DNA from: Xenoacremonium recifei | Lineage: Eukaryota > Ascomycota > Sordariomycetes > Hypocreales > Nectriaceae | Reading direction: 5' to 3' | DNA: 64,000 nt | Assembly (NCBI GenBank): GCA_012184525.1 | Contig: WOFQ01000014.1 | Span: 620,001 to 684,000, forward strand | Part shown: positions 11,867 to 22,666 of the stretch, one piece after another | Layout of the letters: the number at the start of each line of letters is the position of its first letter | Numbering within the stretch: position 1 is the stretch's first letter | Made by a program: the position numbers and the translations under genes | Notes under the pieces: generated by a model | Told to the model about the DNA's origin: nothing | Databases searched by the model: none | Seen by the model: the letters and a program-made list of their open reading frames with translations, nothing else

Positions 11867-12781
11867 TCAACGTGGCTCGTTCTTGATCGTGATATGAGGG
11901 TGGCCAACATTAGGGGGAGCTCTCGGGCCAAGCATCCAGTCCTGCATCGCAAGCCACTCGCTCCAGTACGACTCGGCGCCTTGGATCTCCTCTTCAGTCA
12001 CGTTCTGGAGAGGCCGCAGGAAGGGGACTGTCTGGCCATCAGCCATGTCGTAATGAGCTTTGACTCGAACCCAGGTATCGCTCTTGGCGGCAAAGAGGTA
12101 GTTCCTTCGCTCTGTCTCGTGGATAGGCCCGATGCCCTCGAGCCAGTCGTCTCCAAAGAAGCCATGAAGAACTGCGGCCGAGTCGAACCCAGTAACCACT
12201 AGGCGACGAATATACGGTATCAGGCTGACTGAAGAGGGTGTGGCCTGCATCCCCAGTGGGATAGATCCGGCGGCTGGTGTTGGACGAGGAGTCGCTCGAG
12301 GAGACGGAGGGTTCTTCTGGAAAGGCAGATGGATATTGACGAAAGCCGCAACCGTCTGTACCGGACCACTATGCTGTGCGTGGTCGAGGAAGTAGCGCAG
12401 ACAGGACAGGAACTTTGGGTTCCATTCGAAAATATCGAACTGTGATTCCCGGAAGGGCTAGATTATCGTCAGCATCGAGCCCCTTCCATCACGGAGGCGA
12501 AGAAAGAGCTCATGCTCTGCTAGCAGAGCAGGAGGGGGTGGGGATCCTACTTGTTGAAACTGCATCGACATGATGAGGAGTTGTGGCTTAGAGTTCTGGC
12601 TAAATGCCTGGTGGTTTGAGGTGTCTGCCTTGAGGATCTCTTTGCAGGTCTCGTGAGGGGCTTGGAGGACGACTGTGGGCAGAGAGCGAAAAGACTCGAC
12701 AGTGTCTAATAACAAGTCAAGTCTCTGGTTGCGATGATCGTCAAAAAGGACGAGATATATGGGTAGTTTGAGGCTTGCGAT
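11867..12781 (-). CDS. Conserved fungal protein, unknown function, apparent ATC start
   Basis: Two exons can be supported: 12781-12551 and 12457-11867, with a GTAGGA...CTAG intron, giving about 273 aa. The reading runs from SLKLPIYLVLFDDHRNQRLD to FDIFEWNPKFLSCLRYFL. It then contains GFDSAAVLHGFFGDDWLEG, HETERRNYLFAAKS, TVPFLRPLQNVTEEE and WSEWLAMQDWMLGP. I recall this as the hallmark order of a widespread Ascomycota family with no assigned role. The expected first codon reads ATC-GCA-AGC-CTC where ATG-GCA-AGC would be natural. An in-frame TAA lies just upstream (about 12787-12789), and no ATG exists on this strand between the TATA box and there. The first in-frame ATG (12571) would drop the conserved N-terminus. 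Alternatively CGCAAG (12779-12774) is a splice acceptor and a remote first exon supplies the Met. Confidence 0.7.
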
Positions 12782-12944
12782 ATTATACGTTTATGAAGTG
12801 TCAGCGACTAGGATGCGCTCCTTGTCAGAGGTGGTCTGGTCTGGCCCCAAATCAAACAAAGTTACAAGGGCAAGGGCAGAGGTGCAGCTTTAGTCCGTCT
12901 GATTCGCCGGTTGGTGAGTTGGCCGAGTGGCGGCAGATGGGCCC

Positions 12945-12953
12945 CTTTATATA
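12945..12953 (-). promoter_or_regulatory. TATA box
   Basis: TATATAAAG on the minus strand, about 170 nt before the first conserved codon of the gene ending at 11867. The spacing suits a 5' UTR of roughly 135 nt. It argues that transcription starts close by, and so against a distant upstream coding exon. Confidence 0.55.
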
Positions 12954-15900
12954 GGTAGATCAACCCTGGAGTTGCAACAGTCGACGAGAAGACGATTTGC
13001 GGCGACAAGTTGTGGGAACCAGATGCAGAGCAGGCTGAGCGGAGTGAGAGAATATGATGTATCGGTATGATAGGAACCTCGCTGAGACAGGACGACAACT
13101 AGATAGCTGTCGGGGTCAAGCCACATCCAAGATCAGAGGCCGGGAGGCTTGGAGGTGCATGTAAGTAGGGTGAAGCCAGCCCAGCTGAAGCACTATTTGG
13201 CTGTATCCAATACGAGTGAGGAACAGGTCTCGGGGAGGCAAAAACGGTGCTTAGGTGACGCAATTGAGACGGATTATATGGGGAATTAGGGGGGGGTGCG
13301 GGAGGGAGAAGTCTGGGGGAAGAGGAGATATGCCGTGCCGGGAGGGTGAGATGTTGCAGATGCAAGAGATATAGCAAAGCAAGCTGAGATCTGGATCAAA
13401 GCGAGAGCGAGAAGGCTGTGGTGGCTGGGATGGTTTAAGTTGCAAACGCGGGAAGATGAGAAAGGCAATTCCTTGCTCGCGTTACCAATCGAGACGGAGG
13501 ATTTTCTTTATACTTGGACGGGATCCGTACCTTAGGGAAGGAACGGTGAGGTAGGTACCTTACTCTGGATCCATTCAGCCCGGGGTGCAAAGTAGCCACG
13601 GTTGGAAAGACCTCCCGACCGGCACCTTCCTAGGCCAAAGGCTAAAGGGCCTTTGCCGTCAAGCGGCCGGACGAAGACGGCAAGCGCAACGGTTGCAGGG
13701 CGCCGCCTGCCAGTTCCGCTCATCCATCACAGGTGTGGCTGTTAGACTGGCAGGAGGCACTTTGAGGTGTGAGACCACAACGCCAACAATGTGGGCTTGT
13801 TCTCGAGCCAATATCACAATACAACCACCACCCCCTCCCCTTCTCCCTCCCCAACACAAACCTCGACAACACGCCCAACCCAACGATGCTGGTCTCTGCT
13901 AGTCATCTCCACAGGGTCTTTACGGAGTACATCTCAGTGGCTGTGGAGGCCACAAGCCCGCACAATGCAGCGTCGACGACGGGCACAAGACGCATGTACA
14001 GTACAAGCCCAACTGAACTCACCGCCCGCCACAGGCCACTTCCTCGCTCCCTACATGCCGAGTCCCAGCTCGGAGCCTCGTTCCTCTGCCCAGCACTACA
14101 AGGGCCAGCTTTGATTCACCGGTCGGCCTGCCTCTGCGTGCTGCGTGTCATCACTCCGACTCCACCACGGGCGAAGAAAAAGATGTGCCCCCCCCCCGGC
14201 GAGTGGACGACCATCCCGATTCTGAACTGAGACCTCTCGCGGGGAGGGGGGGGTGAGATCGAAGGTGCATGAGAGGGGGAGGGGTGTATCCTCTGGATCG
14301 GTGCCGTGGAGCTGGGTCCTCGTCCCGGCAACTATGATGAGAAAAAAAAAGTCAGGGTTCGCAAGGGGGATGATGACTCGTGAGAGTCCTCTCCTCGACA
14401 CCTCGCAACCAAGACCCAGGGAGGCGGCATGAGGCTTGGGGCCATTGCGCTGGGGCTGGACCAGGGCCCTGAGGCGGCGCAGAATGAGGGGGCCTACCTC
14501 GAGCCGCTGGTTGGTCAGATGCCAGATTTGAGTGTCGATTCGAGATAGACGAGCCCTGTCTATTGTGCATGGGTGGTCTTGCAGGGGATCGATCGAGTTC
14601 CCTTGCTTCAGCCGGTTACATCGAGCAAGTGTCAGTGTGACTACTCGAGTCGACAACGGAACGAACCAATTCCTCTCTAGGTGCGTCCTCCTTACCAATA
14701 GGAACACAACATGACAGCTCGCAGCACACGCGGCGCTTGCGTATGTATCCTATGGGCTCAGCTTCGCTTGCCGGTACTTTCAGCACGAGTGGTCTGGCAT
14801 CGTCTGTTCATCTTTGCTGATCCAACTCGGATGTACTGTACATACAGGCATTTTTCAGGCGAGAAAGGGGTGTCCATGAGCGCAAAGGCCATGGGGGCGT
14901 CGACAGCCGCGGCTCATTGTCGTTCGGATCGCGTGGACGACAACCAGGGATGTGCCGTCATGGCGGCATCCGATGTTGCGGCTTCTCCTCTGACTGGACG
15001 AGTCAATCGACATGACGACCAACTAGAGCCGGCCGTCGTCAACCGAACAGCAAACGAGCGCGCGAACCGTTGCCCAGGGCCGCCCTAAGATGCCATGGCG
15101 GGCATGGGTTCAGGCCGTCCAGGATTGTGATGAACCTAACGAAGCACTCGCGCGCGGAACCATGTTCCTGGATTGGCCAGGCTGCGTCTGGGCTCCCTCC
15201 ATCGACATGTCGGCACAGTCCTCCGCCGACTGTCCGCGCGCGCAACCGCAACTCAACTCCACTCCTCCGTCCGTGTCGACACGCTTGATGCCCGTCGTGC
15301 GGTTAAGCTACAGACAGACAGTGGCGCGCGAGCCTCCCAGGGATCTGTCATCTTTGCCTACGGCGTCACAGCGCGGCGTGGCCGGGCCCGGGGCTCCTTC
15401 GTAGGGCCGGGGCAACTTGGCACTGTGGATCGTCAGGCCCATCCATCTCATGAAGCAAGCATGCAAATGCAATGCACGGCCAGGTGGTGGGGCCGTTGTT
15501 CAGCTCCCTCGACGACCCTCTTGTCCTGTCCCGTCCTGTCCTGTCCCTTGCTCGGCATATCCCACTCAACTATTACGATCTCTCACTCCCCATCGTCTCC
15601 ATGTACCGGGAACCGTTTCAATAGTACAGATGATCTGGTGAGCCAGCGGCTCCTCATGTCGCGGCAGTACTGACCTTGCGGGCTAGCTCCCGGCAGGCCC
15701 TGCTGAAAGGGCACCACATTGGTCACGCCTGTCTTGCCCGTTGGTGAATCTCAGTTCAGATTTTCTATCACAGCTTTCGCCACTAGCCGACCCGCTGCAG
15801 CAAGCCACCGATGCTAGCTTGGTTGTGCTTTTTAGACAGCCTGTGGTCACGATCTCGCTCTTGACTATTCCCAGGAGACGGAGCTTCGGAAAGATGGTGC

Positions 15901-18466
15901 CTTGTGTCAATAGCGAGGTCGCCGGAGCTGCAAAAGGGTCTGTCCAAAGCCCGATGACTTACCCATCATAGACATGAAGGCCGACGGCGATGGGCACTCG
16001 GCATCATGGATACGTACCGGCTGGATCTTGATTGGTCTCTGAGCAGTTCGGGTCCTAGCCCCCGGATGCCTGGCAAGCTACCGTCTCTAGCAAGCCTGAC
16101 CTGGCCAGCTGAAGAGATTTGCGATCTACGACTAGCTCTACGACTGTGGCGGCCTCGTTACCATCCCTTCGGACTCCGTCAGCAAACCCTGTCAGCCCGG
16201 GCCGGATGAAGCGCCGCAGTCTCGCATCTCATTCACCAGAAGGGAGCGACGATCTGATTCAAAGCAAAGAATCTCAGCTACTCTTGCCTTTTTCCCATGG
16301 AAACTGTAGCTCAGAGACGGCGATTTCGCATCACAACGCCGGGCTGAGAGATCCGACAAGGATGAGCCGTAGGCAGCCAACGGGATGTCTGGGGAGCGCG
16401 TCCAAAAAAGCAATTCTAACAATTTCACGTCGCGTTGTGGATAACACCTGAAGCCTCTCAGATTTATCATCCCACGGACGGCGTACAGCAAGCTTGCTGC
16501 ACTCCTTGCACTTTTCGAGTCAAATGATCACAGAGCTGAAGTCTCGCAAATCCTGTCGAAAACTTGCGGTGTGCAATGACTCGCTGTAAGCCAGAGTCGA
16601 GCCATCAGATGATGCATGATGGCGGCAACTTTTTTTCGACGCAAGACAAGGGACAAATGTGTTGGTCAGATTTTGCCCCCGGATGTTATTCAACGCATGC
16701 CGCGGTCGAGATGCTATATTGCCATGACTTATAAGTGACCCTGGCGCCCATCCGTGCCTCGCATTGGGTACCATACTTCAACGTAAGAGAGATTTTTGTC
16801 TAACAACGCACCATGACCACGCGTTGAGGCTCTGTGAGGGCCATGGGCTGAAAGCTGCGGGTGGAAGGAAGGCATCACCACGTTGTTGAGTATTTTCACT
16901 CAGACCGACATGGTTATTCGGTCCCCAGCGACGAATCGGAACCCTGGACGTGGCCCCTAACATGCTGAATATATGACATGTCAACTATTGCATCTTGGTA
17001 ACAATGGACTCGATCACTCCTTGCAGGGAGAAAGTCGCCTCCTTCATCACGAATCTCAGGGGCTAGAATTTGCTGCCAGACAGAACGAATCATCGGCCGC
17101 AAAGGATCAGTGTCTGCAGTCGATGTCTTAATAGTTCAGATCTATGGAGTTGTCGCATCGGCAGTCTCGACTCTCTCTTGAGACCGGGGGCTTCGTTTCC
17201 AGACCCGGTTGAACACGTCTCAAGATTAGCAGAGCCTTGTCCAGATGACCCAGCCTCCATTCCGAGGGAGAGGTCTCGCAGACGGTCACCCGACATGTTC
17301 TCCTGACGGATGCATCTCCAAGATCTTTTGACCCCTGTGTAAAGGGCGTCTCTGTTGCGGGTGTGCAAATAAATTCCAGAATCAATATACGGCCACGCAC
17401 GTTGTCCGGCTTCACCGCCGGAACGGGCTGCGGAACGGAGAGCCTGGTCATTCTCAGAGAATCCTAGACTTCGAAGGTGTCTTCGATATCAGAATGCATG
17501 GTCGGACAGTAGGGCGGAAGGTCTCCCTTGGATGTCTGCGCCACCTTGTGACCAAAACGCCATCACCATGAGCGTGCATGCCGACCTCGAAATAGTACAC
17601 GCTGTCTTGGCGTAAGACAGCGGCGCAAAGAGGCACGAGATGCAGAGAGCTCCCGAGAGGTTACCAGACGTCCGGAAACGCCATGATCACGGCTGTTCTC
17701 CTGGAGGTGCTGGATCGGGGGGTGCGCCGGATCTCCTGTATCACTCCGAGCATCCATCTCTGTCTTTGCAATCTGGGGCTCAGAGGTTGCACGGCGCGTC
17801 ATGGCATGGCCTCCCTCTCAGAGTGGCTTCTCAGGGTTTCGTTGACTGAGATGATGCAGCCCTGGCTTGTACGAGGCCAGCCCTGGCCAGCGACATCCTT
17901 CGGGCACCGGGGGCCAATGGCTGCGTTTCGACCCGGGCGAAGCCCACGCAGTCGGCGAATGTCTCTGCAGGCTCTCGGAGTATTTCTTGTCTGTTTCAGC
18001 TTCCGCCATGGGAGTTGGGTGTTGGGGGGCTCGTGTTCCCAGACGTCAAGCCCTGTTGCATCCACCATTGCGAGGCAGAGTGAGTGGCTTGGACGCCTGA
18101 GGTCGTGAGGGGGGTCCGAAAGATCGCGGGACAAAGTAAATACCTTGCTCGCGCCCTCGCGATCGTGAGAAAACTCGGAGGGAGTCAACCATCATCGATG
18201 GCCTTCGACTTCTGCTTCTCCGGAGATCGTTGGCCAGAATCACGACGCGATGCAGCCTGAACCGCCAGGATCGGGGAGTCGGGGAGCCAGGCTGGCCTGA
18301 ATGTGCATTTTCGTCAATCCGGTCATGGACAGGGCTCACAGCTTGCATGAAGCTTGCCGGCCGCGAATCGCATTCACAAAGTGCAAGTCCACAAGGGCCG
18401 TCCGGTACTCGACATCCTGCCAGTCTTTTACGATAATGTACATACATGCCTTGCGAAAGTGCGCCT
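12954..18466. other. Gene-poor block
   Basis: About 5.5 kb with no gene I can support on either strand. The open frames are short, overlap on several frames, and lack recognisable domains or consistent splice-linked continuation. The longest, 14096-14707 (-), is low-complexity and begins without convincing context. The left part (13.1-13.5 kb) is promoter-proximal to the gene at 11867-12781. The right edge is the 3' flank of the DUF4202 gene. A non-coding RNA or a rapidly evolving gene cannot be excluded. Confidence 0.5.
15523..15547 (+). repeat. Pentanucleotide microsatellite (GTCCT)n
   Basis: Five near-perfect GTCCT/GTCCC units in tandem inside the gene-poor block. Such a repeat is likely length-variable between strains. 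No function is implied. Confidence 0.7.
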
Positions 18467-19167
18467 CTATCCCGCCAAAGCCTTGCCTATGAGCGTCTTT
18501 GCTCGTTCACTCAAGTCCATCCCGAGAGCCAGCTGCCGCCCCTCCTCGCCCATCTTCCCCCACGTCTTCTGCAGAATGCCAATCATCTTGGCCTCGTCGA
18601 TGTCTGGCTTGCTCTCAAAGTCATCGAATTGGTCATCGAGGAAGACGAGGCAGGCGACATCCTCGAGGACTTGGGTTTCCTCATCGGAGCTCAGGTTCTC
18701 CTTGCGAATGAGTGCGGCTACCCGGTCTCGGTCTTCCTGCGAGATGGCTGGGCTGATGCTTGGGGAGCTGAGCAGCTCAGCCACTTGTTTGGCTGCTTGC
18801 GACTTGAGCTTTGAACGCCAGGTGAGGTATCCTGGGCGAGTCATGGGGTAGGTCTTTCGCGGGATCTCCCATCTGGTGGTGTTCAATGTCAGGATACTGC
18901 TTCCATACAGGCTCTCTTTTCTTTGCTCTCTCAATACTTTACGAACCTTCGAAAGTGCTGGGCCCGGCATGCCAATTGGAGCGTCGGGCTTGCAGACGGG
19001 CATCGCAAGGCCAACCATTTGGTCATCTTGCGGGCATAGTGAAGTTCATACGGTATCGGAGAGCCATCAGGGCCTGGTGTTGTGTTCGGGTCGTCGGCAT
19101 GGGCTTCGTCGATGAGCTCGAGGCCTCGGGCGAACTCAACCGGTAGTGGGGGTAGAGATTCCGCCAT
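18467..19167 (-). CDS. DUF4202 domain protein
   Basis: Exons 19167-18947 and 18872-18467, joined through a 74-bp GTTCGT...CCAG intron, give 208 aa. That is the size of a single DUF4202 domain, a family found in fungi, plants and bacteria with no established biochemical role. Recognisable blocks are FARGLELIDEAHADDPNTT (about 12-30), PYELHYARKMTKWL, LACRAQHFRRWEIPR (created by splicing), YPMTRPGYLTWRSKLK, EDVACLVFLDDQFDDF and GILQKTWGKMGEEGR. The conserved His and Asp residues in HYARKM, AQHFRR and DVACLVFLDDQ recall HD-type metal sites, but a hydrolase role is only inference. There is no signal peptide or TM helix. Its stop (TAG 18469-18467) is followed by the gene-poor block. Confidence 0.9.
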
Positions 19168-20227
19168 GGTTCCTTGTCTCTTGTATTCGCGGCTGAGTCT
19201 ATGCGGTCTCGGTGCAGCTTAGGTAGGTCCTTGTAGAGACTAGGATAATAGAATGTTGATGTTGAAATGGCGAGACTTGTGAGATGAGTCAGCTAAATCG
19301 GCATCCGTCTCATTGGCGCTATCGAGAAACCCTAAACTGGCTGGTGGTGACTTGTGCCAGTATATCTCGACCTTTGCCCATATAGTGTAGATAAAGCCCT
19401 TGGTTCTGATACCAAAGCGTACGACCTACCCATCTGGAAGATTGTATAAGATCCAAGGTCAAGATATCCTTATGAAGCTCGACGATTACCATGACGGCTT
19501 CAGATCGAATCGGTGGTATAGGGTAGGGCCACCAGAAAACAAACAGAGGGAACTGCTCTTTCAAGTAGCAAGAAACCTTGATATTGAACAATTTCCAAGT
19601 ACTGTATTTGTACGGGTTATTTTCCCATGATCCACTGCTCGGCCAAATATCCTAAGCCTGTTGATTCTTACCATGGATCCGGTTTCTCAAACGTGGATTG
19701 GTTGATAGAAAGCATGACACCAACCTGAACTCTCTAGCCGATGTAGCCCTAATAATTGATAGTGCCCTGAAAGATCAATGGACAGCACGGTCCCAGAGCC
19801 CAAGAGATTGATGCTTAAGAGTCATTGAGAAAATAGTTTACTTGGGTTGCTTGCAAACACAGGAATTGCTTCAACGATGCTTTAGTTGAGGAAGCGCTTG
19901 CGGTGAACAAAGGGATGACACCGTACCAAAACCATTTCAAGACCTTGAATCACTCCATCCTGAGCATTGTTTGATCCTGTGAGTCACCTCGTTGGTGTTT
20001 GTAGCGAACGGTGGTAGGGACATATTAGACCTCTGTTCACGATCCTATTTCCCTCCTGCATTCCGCCCAATGCTTTCCTCCCAAAACATCCCGCCCTGCT
20101 CACGAAACACGACCAGACCAGGGTTCATTGATTTCAAAGGACCTTAACTTCCCAAACGAGCATATTCATTTCTCTTCAGAGCTATTGAATGTTAGATTTA
20201 TGAGCCACAGCCTCACCCGAATACAAG
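19168..20227. other. Divergent intergenic region
   Basis: 1.06 kb between the DUF4202 gene (-) and the Myb-like gene (+). It contains the two promoters. The overlapping open frames near 19319-19630 on both strands lack a recognisable domain and are not called. Confidence 0.5.
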
Positions 20228-21703
20228 ATGTCGCAGAAGATATCCCCGGGAGTCTCACCGGAGAACTTCCACGTTTCGCTGGGAAGCCTCTTCTCGGGAG
20301 GCAGTCCGATCGTACCAAAGGCAAGCCCTGTGCCGTCACATGAGAGACCTGTCGTACCTCCCGACGACAACCAAGGCCTAGACTTCTCCTGGAGTTCAGA
20401 GCCCGAGGTGAGCAGCGAAGCTCCAGAGACCACGAGCGAGGAGAAGTCCGAGGATGAGAATGCGACAAACACGGATAGCAAGGACGAAACGAAGAACGAG
20501 GATGCGTTAAGCTCGGAAGAGGTTACGGCTTCGGGCGATGACGAGCTGAAGGACGAGACGACAACGGATGAAGAGGCTGCGAAGCCGAGAAAGAAGCACA
20601 AGAAGCACAAGAAGAAGGTCAAGAGAAGACACGACACCTCGAGTGAGACGACGACTGAACCGGCGTCAGAAGAGCAGACTTCATCACAGTCCGAGCCAGC
20701 CGTTCAGACAGAACAACAGGAGTCGACCGAGACAGGGACTTCGGACGTGGAAACAACCGAAGAGTCCACAGAGCCAGTAAGCAGCACGAGCGAAGAGAAA
20801 GCACCGAGCAGAGAGAATGCCGACTGGACACTCTCCGAGGACTGCCTTTTGCGGAGTCTGAAGCTCGGAGGCGAGACCTGGGCGGACATCTGCGCTGCAT
20901 TGAATCGAAGCAAGAGTGATGCAAAATCGCGGTGGTATGTTATCAAGGATTGGACGCCCGAAACCGATGTCGAAGAGCCGGTTGCAGTGACGGACAACAC
21001 GGAAGCGGAATCGGAGATGAAGCCGCAGAAGAGTGACGAGCAGGTGAAGAAGGGAAAGGTGATGAGGAAAAAGGAGAAGGCAAAAGCCAAGAGAGCAACA
21101 CTCGAGTCTTCTTCGAGCGATTCAAGCGACTCATCTATACACCAGAGGAAGAAGCGGAAGGGCAAAGGCAAAGCCGTTGCCAAAGCTCATCGCCACAAGG
21201 GCCCTCGAAACAGCAAGATCGCCGCCGAGAACAAGAAGGCAAAGGCCAAGGCAGCTCGCAGGAACTACGACCTCTCCGGCGACGAAGCCTCCTCCGAGCT
21301 ATCGTCCTCATCTTCCGCTCTCGACGAGGGCGACTACGGCTACGGCCCCGAAGAAAAGCGCCGACAGAAGCGGTACCTCGTGCAAAACATCTGGTCAGGG
21401 CTGTACCCGCCAAACATAGAGATCGAGCCGGACGAGCACTTCAGCAAGGAGGACTGCGACATCCTGGCCAGCGTGGAGAGCAAGTACACGCGCAGCAAGT
21501 GGTTGGAGATGCAGGCCAACTTCTACAACGTCACCGGGAGGATGCTTCCGTTGTCGGCTATACAGGCCAAATGCGAGAACGCGAAGAAGCTGGAGGGAGA
21601 GAAGGAGGCTTCGGACCAGAAGCGCCTGGCGAAGAGGTTGAAACGAGTTGAGAAGTGGATGAAGAAGGTGGCTCGCGAGGAGGTTGAAGATCCGGAGTCG
21701 TGA
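20228..21703 (+). CDS. Myb/SANT-like nuclear protein
   Basis: Single-exon gene of 491 aa. The first 190 residues are acidic and Ser/Thr/Glu-rich, with a strongly basic patch at about 118-134 (KPRKKHKKHKKKVKRRH) that should serve as a nuclear localisation signal. A Myb/SANT-like helix-turn-helix follows (about 198-240: DWTLSEDCLLRSLKL...TWADICAALN...KSRWYVIKDW), with the expected tryptophans. A second basic and serine tract precedes a C-terminal conserved part (GYGPEEKRRQKRYLVQNIW through KWMKKVAREE). That part contains another possible SANT-like helix set around HFSKEDCDILASVESKYTRSKWLEMQ. Targets are unknown; a DNA- or chromatin-binding role is inferred from the fold alone. Confidence 0.8.
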   Translation: MSQKISPGVSPENFHVSLGSLFSGGSPIVPKASPVPSHERPVVPPDDNQGLDFSWSSEPEVSSEAPETTSEEKSEDENATNTDSKDETKNEDALSSEEVTASGDDELKDETTTDEEAAKPRKKHKKHKKKVKRRHDTSSETTTEPASEEQTSSQSEPAVQTEQQESTETGTSDVETTEESTEPVSSTSEEKAPSRENADWTLSEDCLLRSLKLGGETWADICAALNRSKSDAKSRWYVIKDWTPETDVEEPVAVTDNTEAESEMKPQKSDEQVKKGKVMRKKEKAKAKRATLESSSSDSSDSSIHQRKKRKGKGKAVAKAHRHKGPRNSKIAAENKKAKAKAARRNYDLSGDEASSELSSSSSALDEGDYGYGPEEKRRQKRYLVQNIWSGLYPPNIEIEPDEHFSKEDCDILASVESKYTRSKWLEMQANFYNVTGRMLPLSAIQAKCENAKKLEGEKEASDQKRLAKRLKRVEKWMKKVAREEVEDPES

Positions 21704-22666
21704 AGATTTAGTGCTAGTGGGAGCGGAGGAAGTGTCGAAGGATGAGTGTGCAGCGAGGTAGTCCTGATGTGTCTGAAGCGACATACCGTGAAGCTCGATG
21801 GTACGTTTGAGACTGTTCTCGGCATCCATCTCAAGAAGGCATATAGTCAGTCAAACCCAGCGTTCAGGAAGATAGCGTATCCAAAAAGTATCCAAAATTT
21901 GTGGCCCAAAGTCCTGTGATTGTCAATATGCTAATTATACAATACCGCGCGATGCAAAGAAGAAGCCATCCCCTGCTCCTGATGTCTATGTCCACGACTG
22001 ACCAGCGCCACGCCCAAGCGATGCCGACCATCGATACTTGGTGTTAATGAGAAAACGATCCAACAAAAATCAAACGAAAGTAACGTAGAATACAAGACGG
22101 CACAAAAATGATTAATCCCTTTTGGTAGCAATGCAAATAACCTGGGTATCAAATAACAATTGAGAAATGAAGAAGCTGTTCCGACCGAAATGGCATCATG
22201 CGAGATCCGATACACCTAAATGAAGTAGGTCCCCTTTGAGAACAATGGAAGAAGTTGATAGATGCTCGCCGTGCTTTCGGCGCGGTCCGATTACGCCAGG
22301 AATGCTGCATGCCGAGCCCAACACCGTCGTACGCAGGGAGACGCGATCGGCATTTGCCATGTCTCGAGCGTCCCCACGCGGGACGCGTACTTCGGAACGG
22401 CCCGCTCAAGGCTTTAGTAGCCTCTTCATTAAAGCTGGTTGCAATTGAGCATCCAGTGGAGGCAATCAAGGGCCTTGGAAGGCTGAGCGCATGTTGCACA
22501 GAAGAAGCCGCTTTCTCTCGTGACCGCAAGGCTCGGATGCTGCTGTCAACGGCTCGACTGGTGTTGAAGGAGTAATGTTTGACGATGGTGTTGACTTTGA
22601 AGATGCGACCAACGCATGAAGATGTGGTATAACTCATCCGAGGCCTTGCATCAGCGGAGCCGCCCT
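21704..22666. other. Intergenic, convergent 3' region
   Basis: 963 bp between the stops of the Myb-like gene (+) and the 14-3-3-like gene (-). No supported gene. The 173-codon open frame at 22149-22670 (-) lacks any recognisable domain. Confidence 0.5.

Noticed and set aside
14096..14707. 203-codon open frame (-) in the gene-poor block
   Set aside because: Low complexity, no recognisable domain, and it overlaps other equally long frames.
19319..19630. Opposed open frames on both strands in the DUF4202/Myb intergenic region
   Set aside because: No domain, no consistent start context, and either could be the shadow of the other; neither is supportable.
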